Source of the DNA: CALJXB01 sp965225935
GTDB taxonomy: Bacteria > Pseudomonadota > Alphaproteobacteria > Kiloniellales > JAKSDN01
Length of the DNA stretch: 64,000 nt
Assembly (NCBI GenBank): GCA_965225935.1
Contig: CBDDCC010000023.1
Location: 1-64,000 of the forward strand
Direction: 5' to 3'
Part shown: positions 49,537 to 58,092 of the stretch, one piece after another
Layout of the letters: every line of letters starts with the position of its first letter
Position numbering within the stretch: position 1 is the stretch's first letter
Notes under the pieces: generated by a model
The model's database searches: none
What the model was told of the DNA's origin: nothing
The model's input: the letters and a program-made list of their open reading frames with translations, nothing else
Made by a program: the position numbers and the translations under genes

Positions 49537-51006
49537 CTAGAGGATCTTGAAGGCGCCGGGCTGCAAGGTCGGCAGGGGCGCCGCCTCCCGGGCGAACATC
49601 TGCCGTGCCTTGTAGTGCCGGCGGATGCCCTTGATCAGCCGCTTGGCCCGGTCGTTGAGCTGGAAGCCCTTGGTCATCAGCCGCCCGCGGGTCACCAAGA
49701 TGCCCAGATCGGCGCCCTCGTAGCGGTAGTCGCCCGGCCCGCTGATGCGCAGGAAGAAGGCCTCGTCCTCGTTCTCCACCGCGCGCCTGTGGTAATCGAA
49801 GCGCTCGTATTCGAGCTGGCCGCGGCGGTTGAAGTGCCAGATGCCGCTCTCCGGCGCCTCGCTGATGATGTCGATATTGTCGTCGGTGTGCTTGATGACG
49901 AGCTGGCTCCAGCTGTCGATGTTGTCGGCGTCGGCCCAGCGGTCGTTGAGCGCCGCCACGTCCAGATCGAACTCGACGTCGCTGAACTCCAGCAGGTGGA
50001 AGAGGAAGAGCGGCGCGTCGGCGTGGGCGAAGGCGGCGTGGTTGGTCATGGAGCTGGCGCCGGTCACCCGCGGGTTCAGCTCGCCCAGGTACATCTCGCC
50101 CGAATCCTCGTCGATCAGGAAGTCGAGCTCGAAATAGCCGCGGTAGCCCTCCTCGCGCAGCTGCTCGCCGAAGCGGAAGGTGAGGTCCCGCGCCTTGGTC
50201 CGCAGCTCGGGCGTGAAGGCGTCGGCGAAGATCTCGTTGCCGGCCCAGCCGCCGCGGTAGGGCGTCAGCTCCTTGAAGCCGACGATCTCGGTCATCAGCG
50301 GCCCGACGATGGTGCCGGCCTTGGTGGTGCAGGCCTCGATGGCCGCCTGGCGGCACCTGATCCGCTTCATGATCTTCACCTCGCCCTGGCCGACGATCTC
50401 GTCGGCGTGGCGCTTCCAGTCGCTCTCGCTGGAGACGAAGAAGGTGGTGTGGCCGGAATCGCCGAAGGCAGTCTGCAGCACCAGGTCGGGGCCGAGGGCC
50501 TTGGCTTCCTTGCGCATCTCGTCGTAGCTCGAAAGCTCGCAGAGTACGTTGGGGACGGACGGCACGCCCGCCTTGTTGCCGACGCGCACGGTCTCGATCT
50601 TGTTGTCAAGCGACTGGCGCAGCTTCGCCCTGGGGAACCAGACCTTGAGGCCGGCGGCGCGGGCCAGCGTCTCGGTCTTCTGGTCGAACATGAGGAAGAC
50701 CGCCTTGGGCCGGTGGCCGCGGCCCTTGATGTAGTCCAGCACCTCCTTGTGCTGCAGCAGGTAGTTGTTGATGTCCTCGATGCTCTCGAACTCGGGATGA
50801 GGCGCCGGCGAGGGCACGAAGGTGTTGGGGTGGCGGCCGTCGTAGCAGTCGATGTAGGAGATGTACTTGAAGTTCCGTACCCACTGGTCGATGCCCAGCA
50901 GGTTGAAGTTGGTGGCGCTGATGAAATAGATCGGCGTCTCATTGCGGTGGAAATAGCGGCGGATGTCGGAAATGCCGCTGAGTCTCTTGCCCCCGGACCT
51001 GGCCAT
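49537..51006 (-). CDS. ATP-grasp ligase of unknown substrate (biotin-carboxylase-like)
   Basis: A 489-residue protein with an ATP-grasp fold. There is a Lys-rich pre-grasp region (LRQSLDNKIETVRVGNKAGV), an ATP-binding segment (DLVLQTAFGDSGHTTFFV) and the metal-binding acidic strands GYFELDFLIDEDSGEMYLGE and LNPRVTGASSM. It resembles proteins often labelled biotin carboxylase, but no biotin-carboxyl-carrier or carboxyltransferase gene is present. ATP-grasp enzymes of this sort join a carboxylate to an amine. Its place between a basic-amino-acid decarboxylase (56-base gap) and a C45 hydrolase suggests that the amine is a polyamine or similar product. This is inference; the true substrates are unknown. 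Confidence 0.8.
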   Translation of the reverse strand: MARSGGKRLSGISDIRRYFHRNETPIYFISATNFNLLGIDQWVRNFKYISYIDCYDGRHPNTFVPSPAPHPEFESIEDINNYLLQHKEVLDYIKGRGHRPKAVFLMFDQKTETLARAAGLKVWFPRAKLRQSLDNKIETVRVGNKAGVPSVPNVLCELSSYDEMRKEAKALGPDLVLQTAFGDSGHTTFFVSSESDWKRHADEIVGQGEVKIMKRIRCRQAAIEACTTKAGTIVGPLMTEIVGFKELTPYRGGWAGNEIFADAFTPELRTKARDLTFRFGEQLREEGYRGYFELDFLIDEDSGEMYLGELNPRVTGASSMTNHAAFAHADAPLFLFHLLEFSDVEFDLDVAALNDRWADADNIDSWSQLVIKHTDDNIDIISEAPESGIWHFNRRGQLEYERFDYHRRAVENEDEAFFLRISGPGDYRYEGADLGILVTRGRLMTKGFQLNDRAKRLIKGIRRHYKARQMFAREAAPLPTLQPGAFKIL

Positions 51007-51062
51007 GCTGCGCGTGCCTCCCCTGAAGTCTCTTGTTTTTCGGTCCCTCCGCCGTCCTGCGG

Positions 51063-53867
51063 CTATTCCGCCGCCGGCCGCTCGGCGGGCCTCTCCGCCT
51101 CGCGTGCGGCGCCCAGCGCCGCCTCGGTGAAGACCCTGAGGCCCAGCTCGGGCCGGTAGCCGTGGATCTCCTTAACGTCGAGCGCGCGCAGGAACGAGAG
51201 GATCTCGCGGCTGATCACCTGGCCCGGCACCAGGATCGGGAAGCCGGGCGGATAGGGGATGATGAAGCTCGTCGAGACCAGCTCGCGGCCGGCATCGAGG
51301 GCCGCGTCCAGGCTGCCGTCCTCCAGGTTGAGGTATTCGCAGGCCGCATCATCGTAGGCGAGGAAGTAGGCGGCCCTCAGGTCGCCCTCGGGCGTGTCCC
51401 CCGTCGGATCCCGGCGGAAGGCGTCGTGGAAGCGGCTGAAGTCGGGCAGCGGCGGCGCCTCCTCGGTGAGCGCCGCGACGTGGCGTTCGTGAATGCGCCG
51501 CTCCAGCGGGCTCGCGTCCTCCTGGCGCTCCTCCAGCTCCTGGGCGATCTGCACCAGCACCTCGATCAGGTAGGCGGTCGAGCTTCGGGTGGTGCCGATG
51601 TTGGTCATGAAGAGCACGGTGTTGCGCGAGGTCTTGTTGACCTGGATGCCGTAGCGGTCCATCAGCACGTCGTTCTTGAAGCTGTCGCCGTCGAGGCCCG
51701 TGTGGCCGACCTGGATCGTGAGCCGGGTGGCGTCCAGGGTGAACTCGTCGTTCGCCCAGGCCTCCCAGATATCGGTCCAGCCGTGGGTCTTGTCGTAGTA
51801 GTAGGCGGTGCCGGACTCGCGGAACTCCTCGGGCACCAGATCGCCGACGGTCAGCACGCCGAAGTACTTGCTAAGCAGCGGATGCGAGGAGATCCGCTCG
51901 CGCAGCACCATCGCCATCTCGACCTGCTTCTGCACCAGCTCGAAGCCTTCCAGCTCCACCTGGCGCCGGCCGACGTCGAGGGAGGCCAGGATCTGGTAGT
52001 TGGGCGAGGTGGAGGTGTGGGTCATGTAGGCCTCGTGGAAGGGCTCCTCCACCTTAGCCTTGTAGTCCTGATCGTGGACGTGGATCATCGAGCCCTGGCG
52101 CAGCGCGGTGAGCGTCTTGTGGGTCGACTGGGTGGCGTAGACCCGCACCCGCACCCGCTCGGGATCGGGCAGCAGGCGGCGCTCCAGCCACGCGGCCTCC
52201 TTGTCCTTCCCGGCCTTCGACATCTCGGCATTGAAGGCGGCGTAGCGCTCCCGGTAGGCGGCGCTCTTGTAGCGCGCCCGCAGCAGCTCGGCGCAGTGCA
52301 TGGCGGTGCGCTGGCGGTAGGTGGGCGCGAAGCGGGCGAAGCCGAACCAGGCCTCGTCCCAGAGGAACACCAGGTCCGGCTTTATGGCCAGGCACTCCTC
52401 CATGACCCGCTCGACGTTGTAGACGATGCCGTCGAAGGTGCAGTTGGTCAGCAGCAGCATCTTGACCCGCTCGAGCTTGCCGGCCCGCTTCAGGTTCAGG
52501 AGCTGGCGCTTGATCTCGGATAGCGGCACGGCGCCGTACATGGAGTAGCGGCCGAGCGGATATGACTCGAGGTAGACCACCTCGGCGCCGCTCAGCACCA
52601 GGCCGTAGTGGTGCGACTTGTGGCAGTCCCGGTCGACCAGAACGATGTCGCCGGGGCGCACCAGGGCCTGCACCACGATCTTGTTGCAGGTCGAGGTGCC
52701 GTTGGTGGCGAAGAAGGTGTGGCGCGCGCCGAAGGCCCGGGCGGCATACTCCTGCGCCTTCTTGATGGGCCCGTGGGGCTCCAGCAGCGAATCGAGCCCG
52801 CCCGAGGTGGCCGAGGTCTCGGCGAGGAAGATGTTCATGCCGTAGAACTCGCCCATGTCGCGGATCCAGTGGGACTTGCTGATCGACTTGCCGCGGGAGA
52901 TGGGCATGGCGTGGAACACGCCGGTGGGCTGCTTGCTGTAGGCCTTGAGGGCGGTGAAGAAGGGCGTCTTGTAGCGGCTGTTCACCCCGCGCAGCAGGTT
53001 GAGGTGCAGCTCCATGTAGTCTTCCTGATTGTAGAAGACCCGGCGGCAGGAATCGCCGACCCGCCCGGCGACCTCCTCCACCGACTGGTCCGTCACCAGG
53101 TAGACGTCGAGCTCCGGCCTGAGCCTGCGGATCAGACGCGCCAGAGCGACGCCGTAGTCCTCGCCCGGGATCTCGTTCAGGTCGCAGTCCCCGATGCGCG
53201 AGAGGTAGCGCTGCAGGATGTCGAGCCGGTGCCGGGACCTGAGCGGGAAGTCGTAGCGCACCACCACGGCCTGGAGGTTGTGGTTGAACAGCACCCCGAT
53301 CAGCGCGTCCTCGAAACTGGGCACCACCACCACCTCGTAGACGAAGGGATCCTCCGAGCGGCGCATTTCGCGCAGGCCGAGGCGAAGCTGGTGCTCGGGA
53401 TGGCTGCCCAGGCTGTCGACGAACATGACCTCGAAGTAGGGCTTGGCGTGGAGATGCTCGTCCTTGGCCTCGAGCGCCTCCTCCTCGTCGTCGTCGGCCT
53501 CGCTCTGCAAGCCGGTGAGCACGGTCCTGTGCCGGTAGGCGTTGCTCATGAGGGCGCGCACGATGCGCGCCACCGAATCGGCGAGGGTGTCCAGATCCCC
53601 CTTGGCCAGCAGCCGCTCCAGGTGGCGGCAGGCGTCGTGCCCCGGGAAGGCCCAGTAGCTCTCGATCGGCATCAGCAGCTCGAGCGCCTGGGCCGCCCGC
53701 TCGCTGAGCTTCGCGCGGGTCGCCTCGGGAAGCTGTCCGCCCGCCAGGCGGGCCGTGAGGCTCTTCAGCTGCGACCAGGTGTCGCTGCGCAGCTGGGACG
53801 CGTTGTAGTAGGCGCCGAGCGAATCCCCGTCCCGCGGGCCGGCGCCATCCTTGCCGTTTCCGGTCAT
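51063..53867 (-). CDS. Orn/Lys/Arg decarboxylase with extended N-terminus
   Basis: A 934-residue fold-type I PLP decarboxylase of the bacterial ornithine/lysine/arginine class. An N-terminal region of about 140 residues matches nothing I know. The receiver-like wing domain (about 145-290), the cofactor domain (FATNGTSTCNKIVVQ; FLWDEAWFGF at 503; PLP Lys584 in QSTHKTLTALRQGSMIHV) and the C-terminal domain follow. The usual length is 710-755 residues. The segment between WDEAWF and the PLP lysine is about 40 residues longer than in E. coli LdcI. Products would be putrescine, cadaverine or agmatine; I cannot choose. It starts a three- or four-gene set with ATP-grasp and C45 proteins. GGGAGG lies five bases upstream of the ATG. 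Confidence 0.92.
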   Translation of the reverse strand: MTGNGKDGAGPRDGDSLGAYYNASQLRSDTWSQLKSLTARLAGGQLPEATRAKLSERAAQALELLMPIESYWAFPGHDACRHLERLLAKGDLDTLADSVARIVRALMSNAYRHRTVLTGLQSEADDDEEEALEAKDEHLHAKPYFEVMFVDSLGSHPEHQLRLGLREMRRSEDPFVYEVVVVPSFEDALIGVLFNHNLQAVVVRYDFPLRSRHRLDILQRYLSRIGDCDLNEIPGEDYGVALARLIRRLRPELDVYLVTDQSVEEVAGRVGDSCRRVFYNQEDYMELHLNLLRGVNSRYKTPFFTALKAYSKQPTGVFHAMPISRGKSISKSHWIRDMGEFYGMNIFLAETSATSGGLDSLLEPHGPIKKAQEYAARAFGARHTFFATNGTSTCNKIVVQALVRPGDIVLVDRDCHKSHHYGLVLSGAEVVYLESYPLGRYSMYGAVPLSEIKRQLLNLKRAGKLERVKMLLLTNCTFDGIVYNVERVMEECLAIKPDLVFLWDEAWFGFARFAPTYRQRTAMHCAELLRARYKSAAYRERYAAFNAEMSKAGKDKEAAWLERRLLPDPERVRVRVYATQSTHKTLTALRQGSMIHVHDQDYKAKVEEPFHEAYMTHTSTSPNYQILASLDVGRRQVELEGFELVQKQVEMAMVLRERISSHPLLSKYFGVLTVGDLVPEEFRESGTAYYYDKTHGWTDIWEAWANDEFTLDATRLTIQVGHTGLDGDSFKNDVLMDRYGIQVNKTSRNTVLFMTNIGTTRSSTAYLIEVLVQIAQELEERQEDASPLERRIHERHVAALTEEAPPLPDFSRFHDAFRRDPTGDTPEGDLRAAYFLAYDDAACEYLNLEDGSLDAALDAGRELVSTSFIIPYPPGFPILVPGQVISREILSFLRALDVKEIHGYRPELGLRVFTEAALGAAREAERPAERPAAE

Positions 53868-53936
53868 TCGGGCCTCCCGGCGGCGAGTTTGGCAGCAGGA
53901 GGCCGTGCTTTACAACCGCCCAGCCGGAAACGGAAC

Positions 53937-53961
53937 GGGCCCGGCCTCTGGAGCCGGGCCC
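53937..53961 (-). terminator. Strong GC hairpin after the alpha/beta hydrolase gene
   Basis: GGGCCCGGC (53937-53945) pairs perfectly with GCCGGGCCC (53953-53961) around a seven-base loop. On the minus strand it follows the hydrolase stop and precedes the decarboxylase gene; the downstream sequence is GTTCCGTTTCC, a weak T tract. Confidence 0.55.
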
Positions 53962-54010
53962 GCCAAGCCCGTGGTCCGCGCGAGAGAAGGCCGCGCGGCC
54001 CGGCCGCAGA

Positions 54011-54778
54011 TCAGGCCATGAAGCGGATCAGGTGGGCCGCGACCTCCTCGCCGGCCTCGAGCAGGATGGCATGCTTCAAGGCCGGAAGGACGACCAGCTC
54101 GGACCGGGGCAGGGCCTCGGCGATCAGCCGGTTGAGGCGCGGGTTGCAGCCGCCGTCGAGCTCGCCCGTCAGCACCAGGGAGAGCGCCGCCACCTCGTGC
54201 AGCCAGGGCAGCATCTCGGTGCCGGCGTAGATGCGGAAGACGTTCATGAAGACCCCGGCGTCCGTCTCGACCACCTGCTTCAGCCGGCGCTCGATCACCT
54301 GGGGATGGCCGGCGATGAAGCGGTCCGTGAACCAGCGGTCGACCAGGGTGTCGAGTACCTGGGCGATGCCCTTCTCGTCCATGGCGCGGACCACGCCCCA
54401 GACCTTGGCGCTGTCCTCCGCCGTGCGCCCGGCGGCGGTGGAGAGCAGGCCGAGGGAGAGCACCCGCTCGGGAAAGCGCCGGGCGTAGGCCGGCCCGATC
54501 ATGCCGCCGAGGGAATGGCCGGCGACGTGGGCGCGCTCGAAGCCCGTCCGTTCACGCACCCGCTCCAGGTCGGCCACCAGTTCGTCGAGGCCGAACTCGC
54601 CGTCGGGCAAGGGCGAGGTTCCGTGGCCGCGCAGGTCGTAGGTGACCACGGTGAAATGGTCTTTCAGCTTCGGCACCAGGAACCGCCAGGCGTCCCGGGC
54701 CGCGCCGATGCCGTGAATCAGGATCAGCGGCGGGCCGGCGCCCTCAATCGTGAAGTCGCAGTCGATCGCCTGGGCCAT
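54011..54778 (-). CDS. Alpha/beta-fold hydrolase
   Basis: A 255-residue cytosolic alpha/beta hydrolase. Visible are the oxyanion segment LILIHGIGAARDAW, the nucleophile elbow VAGHSLGGMIG (Ser), a likely acid Asp in VLTGELDGGCN and the catalytic His in ALKHAILLEA. It resembles 3-oxoadipate enol-lactonase-like and ester hydrolases, but the substrate is not defined. It follows the LLM flavoprotein gene by 35 bases, so the two form an operon under the divergent LysR-type regulator. Confidence 0.88.
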   Translation of the reverse strand: MAQAIDCDFTIEGAGPPLILIHGIGAARDAWRFLVPKLKDHFTVVTYDLRGHGTSPLPDGEFGLDELVADLERVRERTGFERAHVAGHSLGGMIGPAYARRFPERVLSLGLLSTAAGRTAEDSAKVWGVVRAMDEKGIAQVLDTLVDRWFTDRFIAGHPQVIERRLKQVVETDAGVFMNVFRIYAGTEMLPWLHEVAALSLVLTGELDGGCNPRLNRLIAEALPRSELVVLPALKHAILLEAGEEVAAHLIRFMA

Positions 54779-54813
54779 GGTCGCCGCGCCTCAAGCCGCT
54801 GTCTTGCAGTGCG

Positions 54814-55869
54814 TCATTCCGCCGCTTCGGCGTCCGCGGCCGAGGCGGGCGCGGATGCGAAGTGGGGCATCACCTCCTCGGCGAAGGCCTGCAGGCAGTC
54901 GAGGGTCTCGGCCTGGCCGGCGCCGAAGTTGACGTTGAGGATCACCCGGTCGATGCCCACCTCGGCGTAGGGGCCGAGCTTGTCGACCATCTCCGCCGGG
55001 GTGCAGATCAGCAGGCTCTCGGCCAGCTCCTCGACGCTCTGCTTGCGCGGCAGGCGCGCGATCATGCCGCCCTCGACGATCCCGGGACCGGTGAAGACGT
55101 TGTCGAAGCGGGAATAGTAGTCGTGGGCCGACTCGATCTTGGCCCTCCGGTCGGACTCGCCGCCGGCGACGAAGGCCACGCGCGAGAGCGAGAGGGTCAG
55201 ATGGCGGCCGGCCTCGTCCAGCTCCGCCTTGCCGCGGTTGAAAGCCTCGACCTGCTCCAGCATGTGCTGGTGGTCGCCGGCGAGCGGCGTCGTCTGGATG
55301 TGGAAGCCGCGCTTGGTGCAGTGGTAGATGCCCTCCGGCACCAGCACAGCCATCATCAGATCGGGGCCGCCGGGGCGTGAGGGGCGCGGCATGATGGTGA
55401 GCGGCTCGAACTTGTAGTACTTGCCGTCCCAGGAGACCTCCTCCTCCCGCAGGAGCGCCGTCAGCACGTCGAGGGACTCGTCGAATTTTTCCCGGCTCTC
55501 CGAGAGCGGCACGCCCAGGCGGTCCATCTCGAAGCCGAAGGCGCCGCGCCCGACGCCCAGCATCAGGCGCCCCTCGGTGAAGATGTCGGCGCAGACCACC
55601 TCGCCGGCCAGGACGCGCATGTCGTGGATCGGCAGCACGACCACCGAGGTCATGATCCTCACCTGCTCCGTGGCGTCGGCGATCTTCACCGAGAACTGGA
55701 GCGGCGCGGGCATGAGCAGGATATTGATCAGGTGGTGCTCGGTGAGCGACACGGCGTCGAAGCCGAGCCGGTCGGCCAGGACCGCCTGCTCCAGCATGTC
55801 CTGGTAGAGCCGGTCGCCGCCGTAGCCCTTGTCGGGATAGTAGGCCGAAAGCTGAACGCTGAACTTCAT
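54814..55869 (-). CDS. LLM-class flavin-dependent oxidoreductase
   Basis: A 351-residue bacterial-luciferase-like monooxygenase with a TIM-barrel fold that uses reduced FMN or F420. Characteristic segments are GFDAVSLTEHHLINILL, GRLMLGVGRGAFGFEMDRLGV and HIQTTPLAGDHQHMLEQVEAF. The start is the ATG at 55869; a GTG three codons upstream is possible, but GGTGG lies better for the ATG. Family members oxidise aldehydes, sulfonates, nitriloacetate-like chelators or terpenoids. It is the first gene of a two-gene unit with an alpha/beta hydrolase, divergent from a LysR gene that probably controls it. Confidence 0.9.
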   Translation of the reverse strand: MKFSVQLSAYYPDKGYGGDRLYQDMLEQAVLADRLGFDAVSLTEHHLINILLMPAPLQFSVKIADATEQVRIMTSVVVLPIHDMRVLAGEVVCADIFTEGRLMLGVGRGAFGFEMDRLGVPLSESREKFDESLDVLTALLREEEVSWDGKYYKFEPLTIMPRPSRPGGPDLMMAVLVPEGIYHCTKRGFHIQTTPLAGDHQHMLEQVEAFNRGKAELDEAGRHLTLSLSRVAFVAGGESDRRAKIESAHDYYSRFDNVFTGPGIVEGGMIARLPRKQSVEELAESLLICTPAEMVDKLGPYAEVGIDRVILNVNFGAGQAETLDCLQAFAEEVMPHFASAPASAADAEAAE

Positions 55870-55995
55870 TCCCACCACCTTTCCTGTCGCTCCTGCTGCC
55901 GTCCCGCCCGGAAGCGAGTTGGTGAGTGCGGTCTTACGACCATCACTATGCCCGATCGGGTTATGTTTGGATAACGAGAATTTTTGTCCTATTAA

Positions 55996-56010
55996 TTCGA
56001 ATTATACGAA
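55996..56010. promoter_or_regulatory. LysR-type box (T-N11-A dyad)
   Basis: TTCGAATTATACGAA is a dyad (TTCG-N7-CGAA) that contains the T-N11-A pattern of LysR-type operators. It lies in an AT-rich gap 21 bases before the LysR start and about 127 bases before the divergent LLM oxidoreductase start, the classic place for control of both. Confidence 0.6.
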
Positions 56011-56030
56011 CTAACAGGCAAGACTTTCCC

Positions 56031-56873
56031 ATGAACATTGCCGGCCTCCAGACCTTCCTCGCCGTGGTCCAGGCGGGCAACCTCAACAAGGCCGCCGAGC
56101 AGCTCAACGTCACCCAGTCCACGGTGACGGCGCGGCTCGACGCCCTGGAGGAGGGTCTTGGCCAGAAGCTGCTGGTACGCTCCCGGCGCGGGGCGGAGCT
56201 GACCAAGCCCGGCTTCGCCTTCCAGCGCCACGCCGAGCTGGTGGTCCAGGCCTGGGAGCAGGCCCGCAAGGCGGTCGGCCTGCCCAAGGGCTTCTCGGGG
56301 ATGTTCAGCCTGGCCTGCCACTTCGACCTCTGGGAGGGCGCGGGCTCGGCCTGGCTGGAAGCGGCCCGGCGCGGCCATCCCGATCTGGCGCTCGAGGCCT
56401 GGTCGGGCGACCTGGGCGACGTGCGGCGCTGGCTCTCCAGCGGGCTGGTGGACGCGGCCATCGTGCCCGAGCCCCTGATCGGCCCAGGCCTGGCGTCGCG
56501 CGAGGCCGCGCGAGACCGGCTGGTGCAAGTAGCGACGGTGGCCCGGCGGGTGCAGGCCTGGGACCCGGCCTACGTCTACGTGGACCTGGGTCCCGAGTTC
56601 CGCCGCCAGCACTCCCTCGCCTGGCCGACCGACGAGACCGCCCAGATGACCTTCGGCACCAGCCGCTGGGCCCTCGACTACCTGCTGGAGCGGGGCGGCT
56701 CGGCCTATCTGCCCTGGCGGCTCGCCGAGCCCCTGGTGAAGGCGGGGCGCCTCCATCCGGTCGAGGGCTCGCCCGAGTTCAGCCGCCCCCTCTACCTGGT
56801 CTGGCGGGACGCCAGCCTGATCGCCCACCCCTGGATCGGTGAAATGGAATACTGGGCCTTCGCAAGAGCTTGA
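56031..56873 (+). CDS. LysR-family transcriptional regulator
   Basis: A 280-residue regulator with the N-terminal winged helix-turn-helix of the family (MNIAGLQTFLAVVQAGNLNK and AAEQLNVTQSTVTARLDALE). A shorter than usual effector domain follows (about residues 85-280), lacking the well-conserved C-terminal strand of many LysR proteins. The start is the ATG at 56031; frame open further upstream is AT-rich promoter sequence. It is divergent from the LLM oxidoreductase/hydrolase pair, with a T-N11-A dyad between them, so it probably regulates that pair. Its stop lies six bases from that of the convergent ectoine hydrolase. Confidence 0.92.
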   Translation: MNIAGLQTFLAVVQAGNLNKAAEQLNVTQSTVTARLDALEEGLGQKLLVRSRRGAELTKPGFAFQRHAELVVQAWEQARKAVGLPKGFSGMFSLACHFDLWEGAGSAWLEAARRGHPDLALEAWSGDLGDVRRWLSSGLVDAAIVPEPLIGPGLASREAARDRLVQVATVARRVQAWDPAYVYVDLGPEFRRQHSLAWPTDETAQMTFGTSRWALDYLLERGGSAYLPWRLAEPLVKAGRLHPVEGSPEFSRPLYLVWRDASLIAHPWIGEMEYWAFARA

Positions 56874-56879
56874 GCGGGA

Positions 56880-58061
56880 TCAGTCCTTCACGAACAGCTT
56901 GCGCGGCACGTCCGCCAGGGTCTCGGCGCCCTTGGCGGTGATCACCATGCTCTCGGTGATCTCCAGGCCCCAGTCGTCGAACCAGAGGCCGGGCATGAAG
57001 TGGAAGGTCATGTTCTCCTCCAGCACCGACTTGTCGCCCAGGCGAATGCTCATGGTGCGCTCGCCCCAGTCGGGCGGATAGCTGATGCCGATGGGATAGC
57101 CGTTGCGGCTGTCCTTCTCGATGCCGTAGCGCTTGAGGACGCCCAAGAAAGCCGCGGCCACGTCCTCGCAGGTGTTGCCGGGCTTGGCCAGCTCCAGGCC
57201 GGCTGCCAGGCCTTCCACCAGCGCCTTCTCGGCGTCGAGGAAGGCCTGGGGCGGCGTGCCGAGATAGACCGTGCGGCAGAGCGGGCAGTGGTAGCGCCGG
57301 TGGCAGCCGGCGATCTCGAAGAAGGTGCCGGCGCCTTTCTCGAAGGGCTTGTCGTCCCAGGTCAGGTGGGCGGCCGAGGCGTCCTTGCCGGTCGGCACCA
57401 GGGGCACGATCGCCGGATAGTCGCCGCCGTGGCCGTCGGCGCCCGAGATGCCGGTGTGGTAGATCTCGGCCACCAGGCGGTTCTTGGGCAGGCCCGGCTC
57501 GATCACCTCCAGGACGCGCGCGTGCATGGCCTCGACGATGCGCGCGGCCCGCCGCAAGTAGACCAGCTCCTGCTCGGACTTGACCGCCCGCTGCCAGTTC
57601 ACCAGCGCCGTGGCGTCCTTGAAGCTGGCGTTCGGCAGGTCGCGCTTCAGGATCTCGAAGCAGGCGGCCGAGAAGTAGTAGTTGTCCATCTCCACCCCGA
57701 TCGAGAGCCGGTCCCAGCCCCGCTCGGCGATGATCCCGGTGAGGACGTCCATGGGGTGGTGCTCGGTCGACTGCACGTAGCTGTCCGGGTAGGAGAGGAT
57801 GCGGTCGTGGTCCATGAAGACCGTGCGCTTGGCGCCCATGGCGTCCTGGGGCCGGCCGAACCAGACCGGGTCGCCCTCCAGGCCCAGCAGCACGCACTGG
57901 TGGACGTAGAAGGACCAGCCGTCGTAGCCGGTGAGCCAGGCCATGTTGGAGGGGTCGCTGGCGATCAGCAGCTCGATCCCCTTCTCCTCCATGGCGCGGC
58001 GGGTCTTGGCGATGCGCGCGGCGTACTCCTCGCGGCTGAAGTTCAGAGTGACATCGCTCAC
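56880..58061 (-). CDS. doeA: Ectoine hydrolase (M24 peptidase fold)
   Basis: A 393-residue protein of the creatinase/aminopeptidase-P fold, also called EutD. It opens the ring of ectoine (and 5-hydroxyectoine) to N-acetyl-diaminobutyrates. The family-specific stretch SNMAWLTGYDGWSFYVHQCV and DHDRILSYPDSYVQSTEHHP are recognisable. Glu249 in FFEIAGCHRRYHCP lies where a catalytic Glu has been described in the Ruegeria enzyme; this equivalence is from memory. The start is a GTG at 58061, with GGAGG upstream. It is the last gene of the leftward set eutA - oxidoreductase - eutB - eutC - doeA. The partner deacetylase doeB/eutE is not in the window. Confidence 0.92.
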   Translation of the reverse strand: MSDVTLNFSREEYAARIAKTRRAMEEKGIELLIASDPSNMAWLTGYDGWSFYVHQCVLLGLEGDPVWFGRPQDAMGAKRTVFMDHDRILSYPDSYVQSTEHHPMDVLTGIIAERGWDRLSIGVEMDNYYFSAACFEILKRDLPNASFKDATALVNWQRAVKSEQELVYLRRAARIVEAMHARVLEVIEPGLPKNRLVAEIYHTGISGADGHGGDYPAIVPLVPTGKDASAAHLTWDDKPFEKGAGTFFEIAGCHRRYHCPLCRTVYLGTPPQAFLDAEKALVEGLAAGLELAKPGNTCEDVAAAFLGVLKRYGIEKDSRNGYPIGISYPPDWGERTMSIRLGDKSVLEENMTFHFMPGLWFDDWGLEITESMVITAKGAETLADVPRKLFVKD

Positions 58062-58092
58062 GGCTCTCGGCCCTCCTCCCGCTGTTTCTCGT

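Noticed and set aside
48613..51159. Plus-strand open frame of about 848 codons antisense to the C45 and ATP-grasp genes
   Set aside because: A shadow of GC-rich codons; both minus-strand genes show family motifs and ribosome sites.
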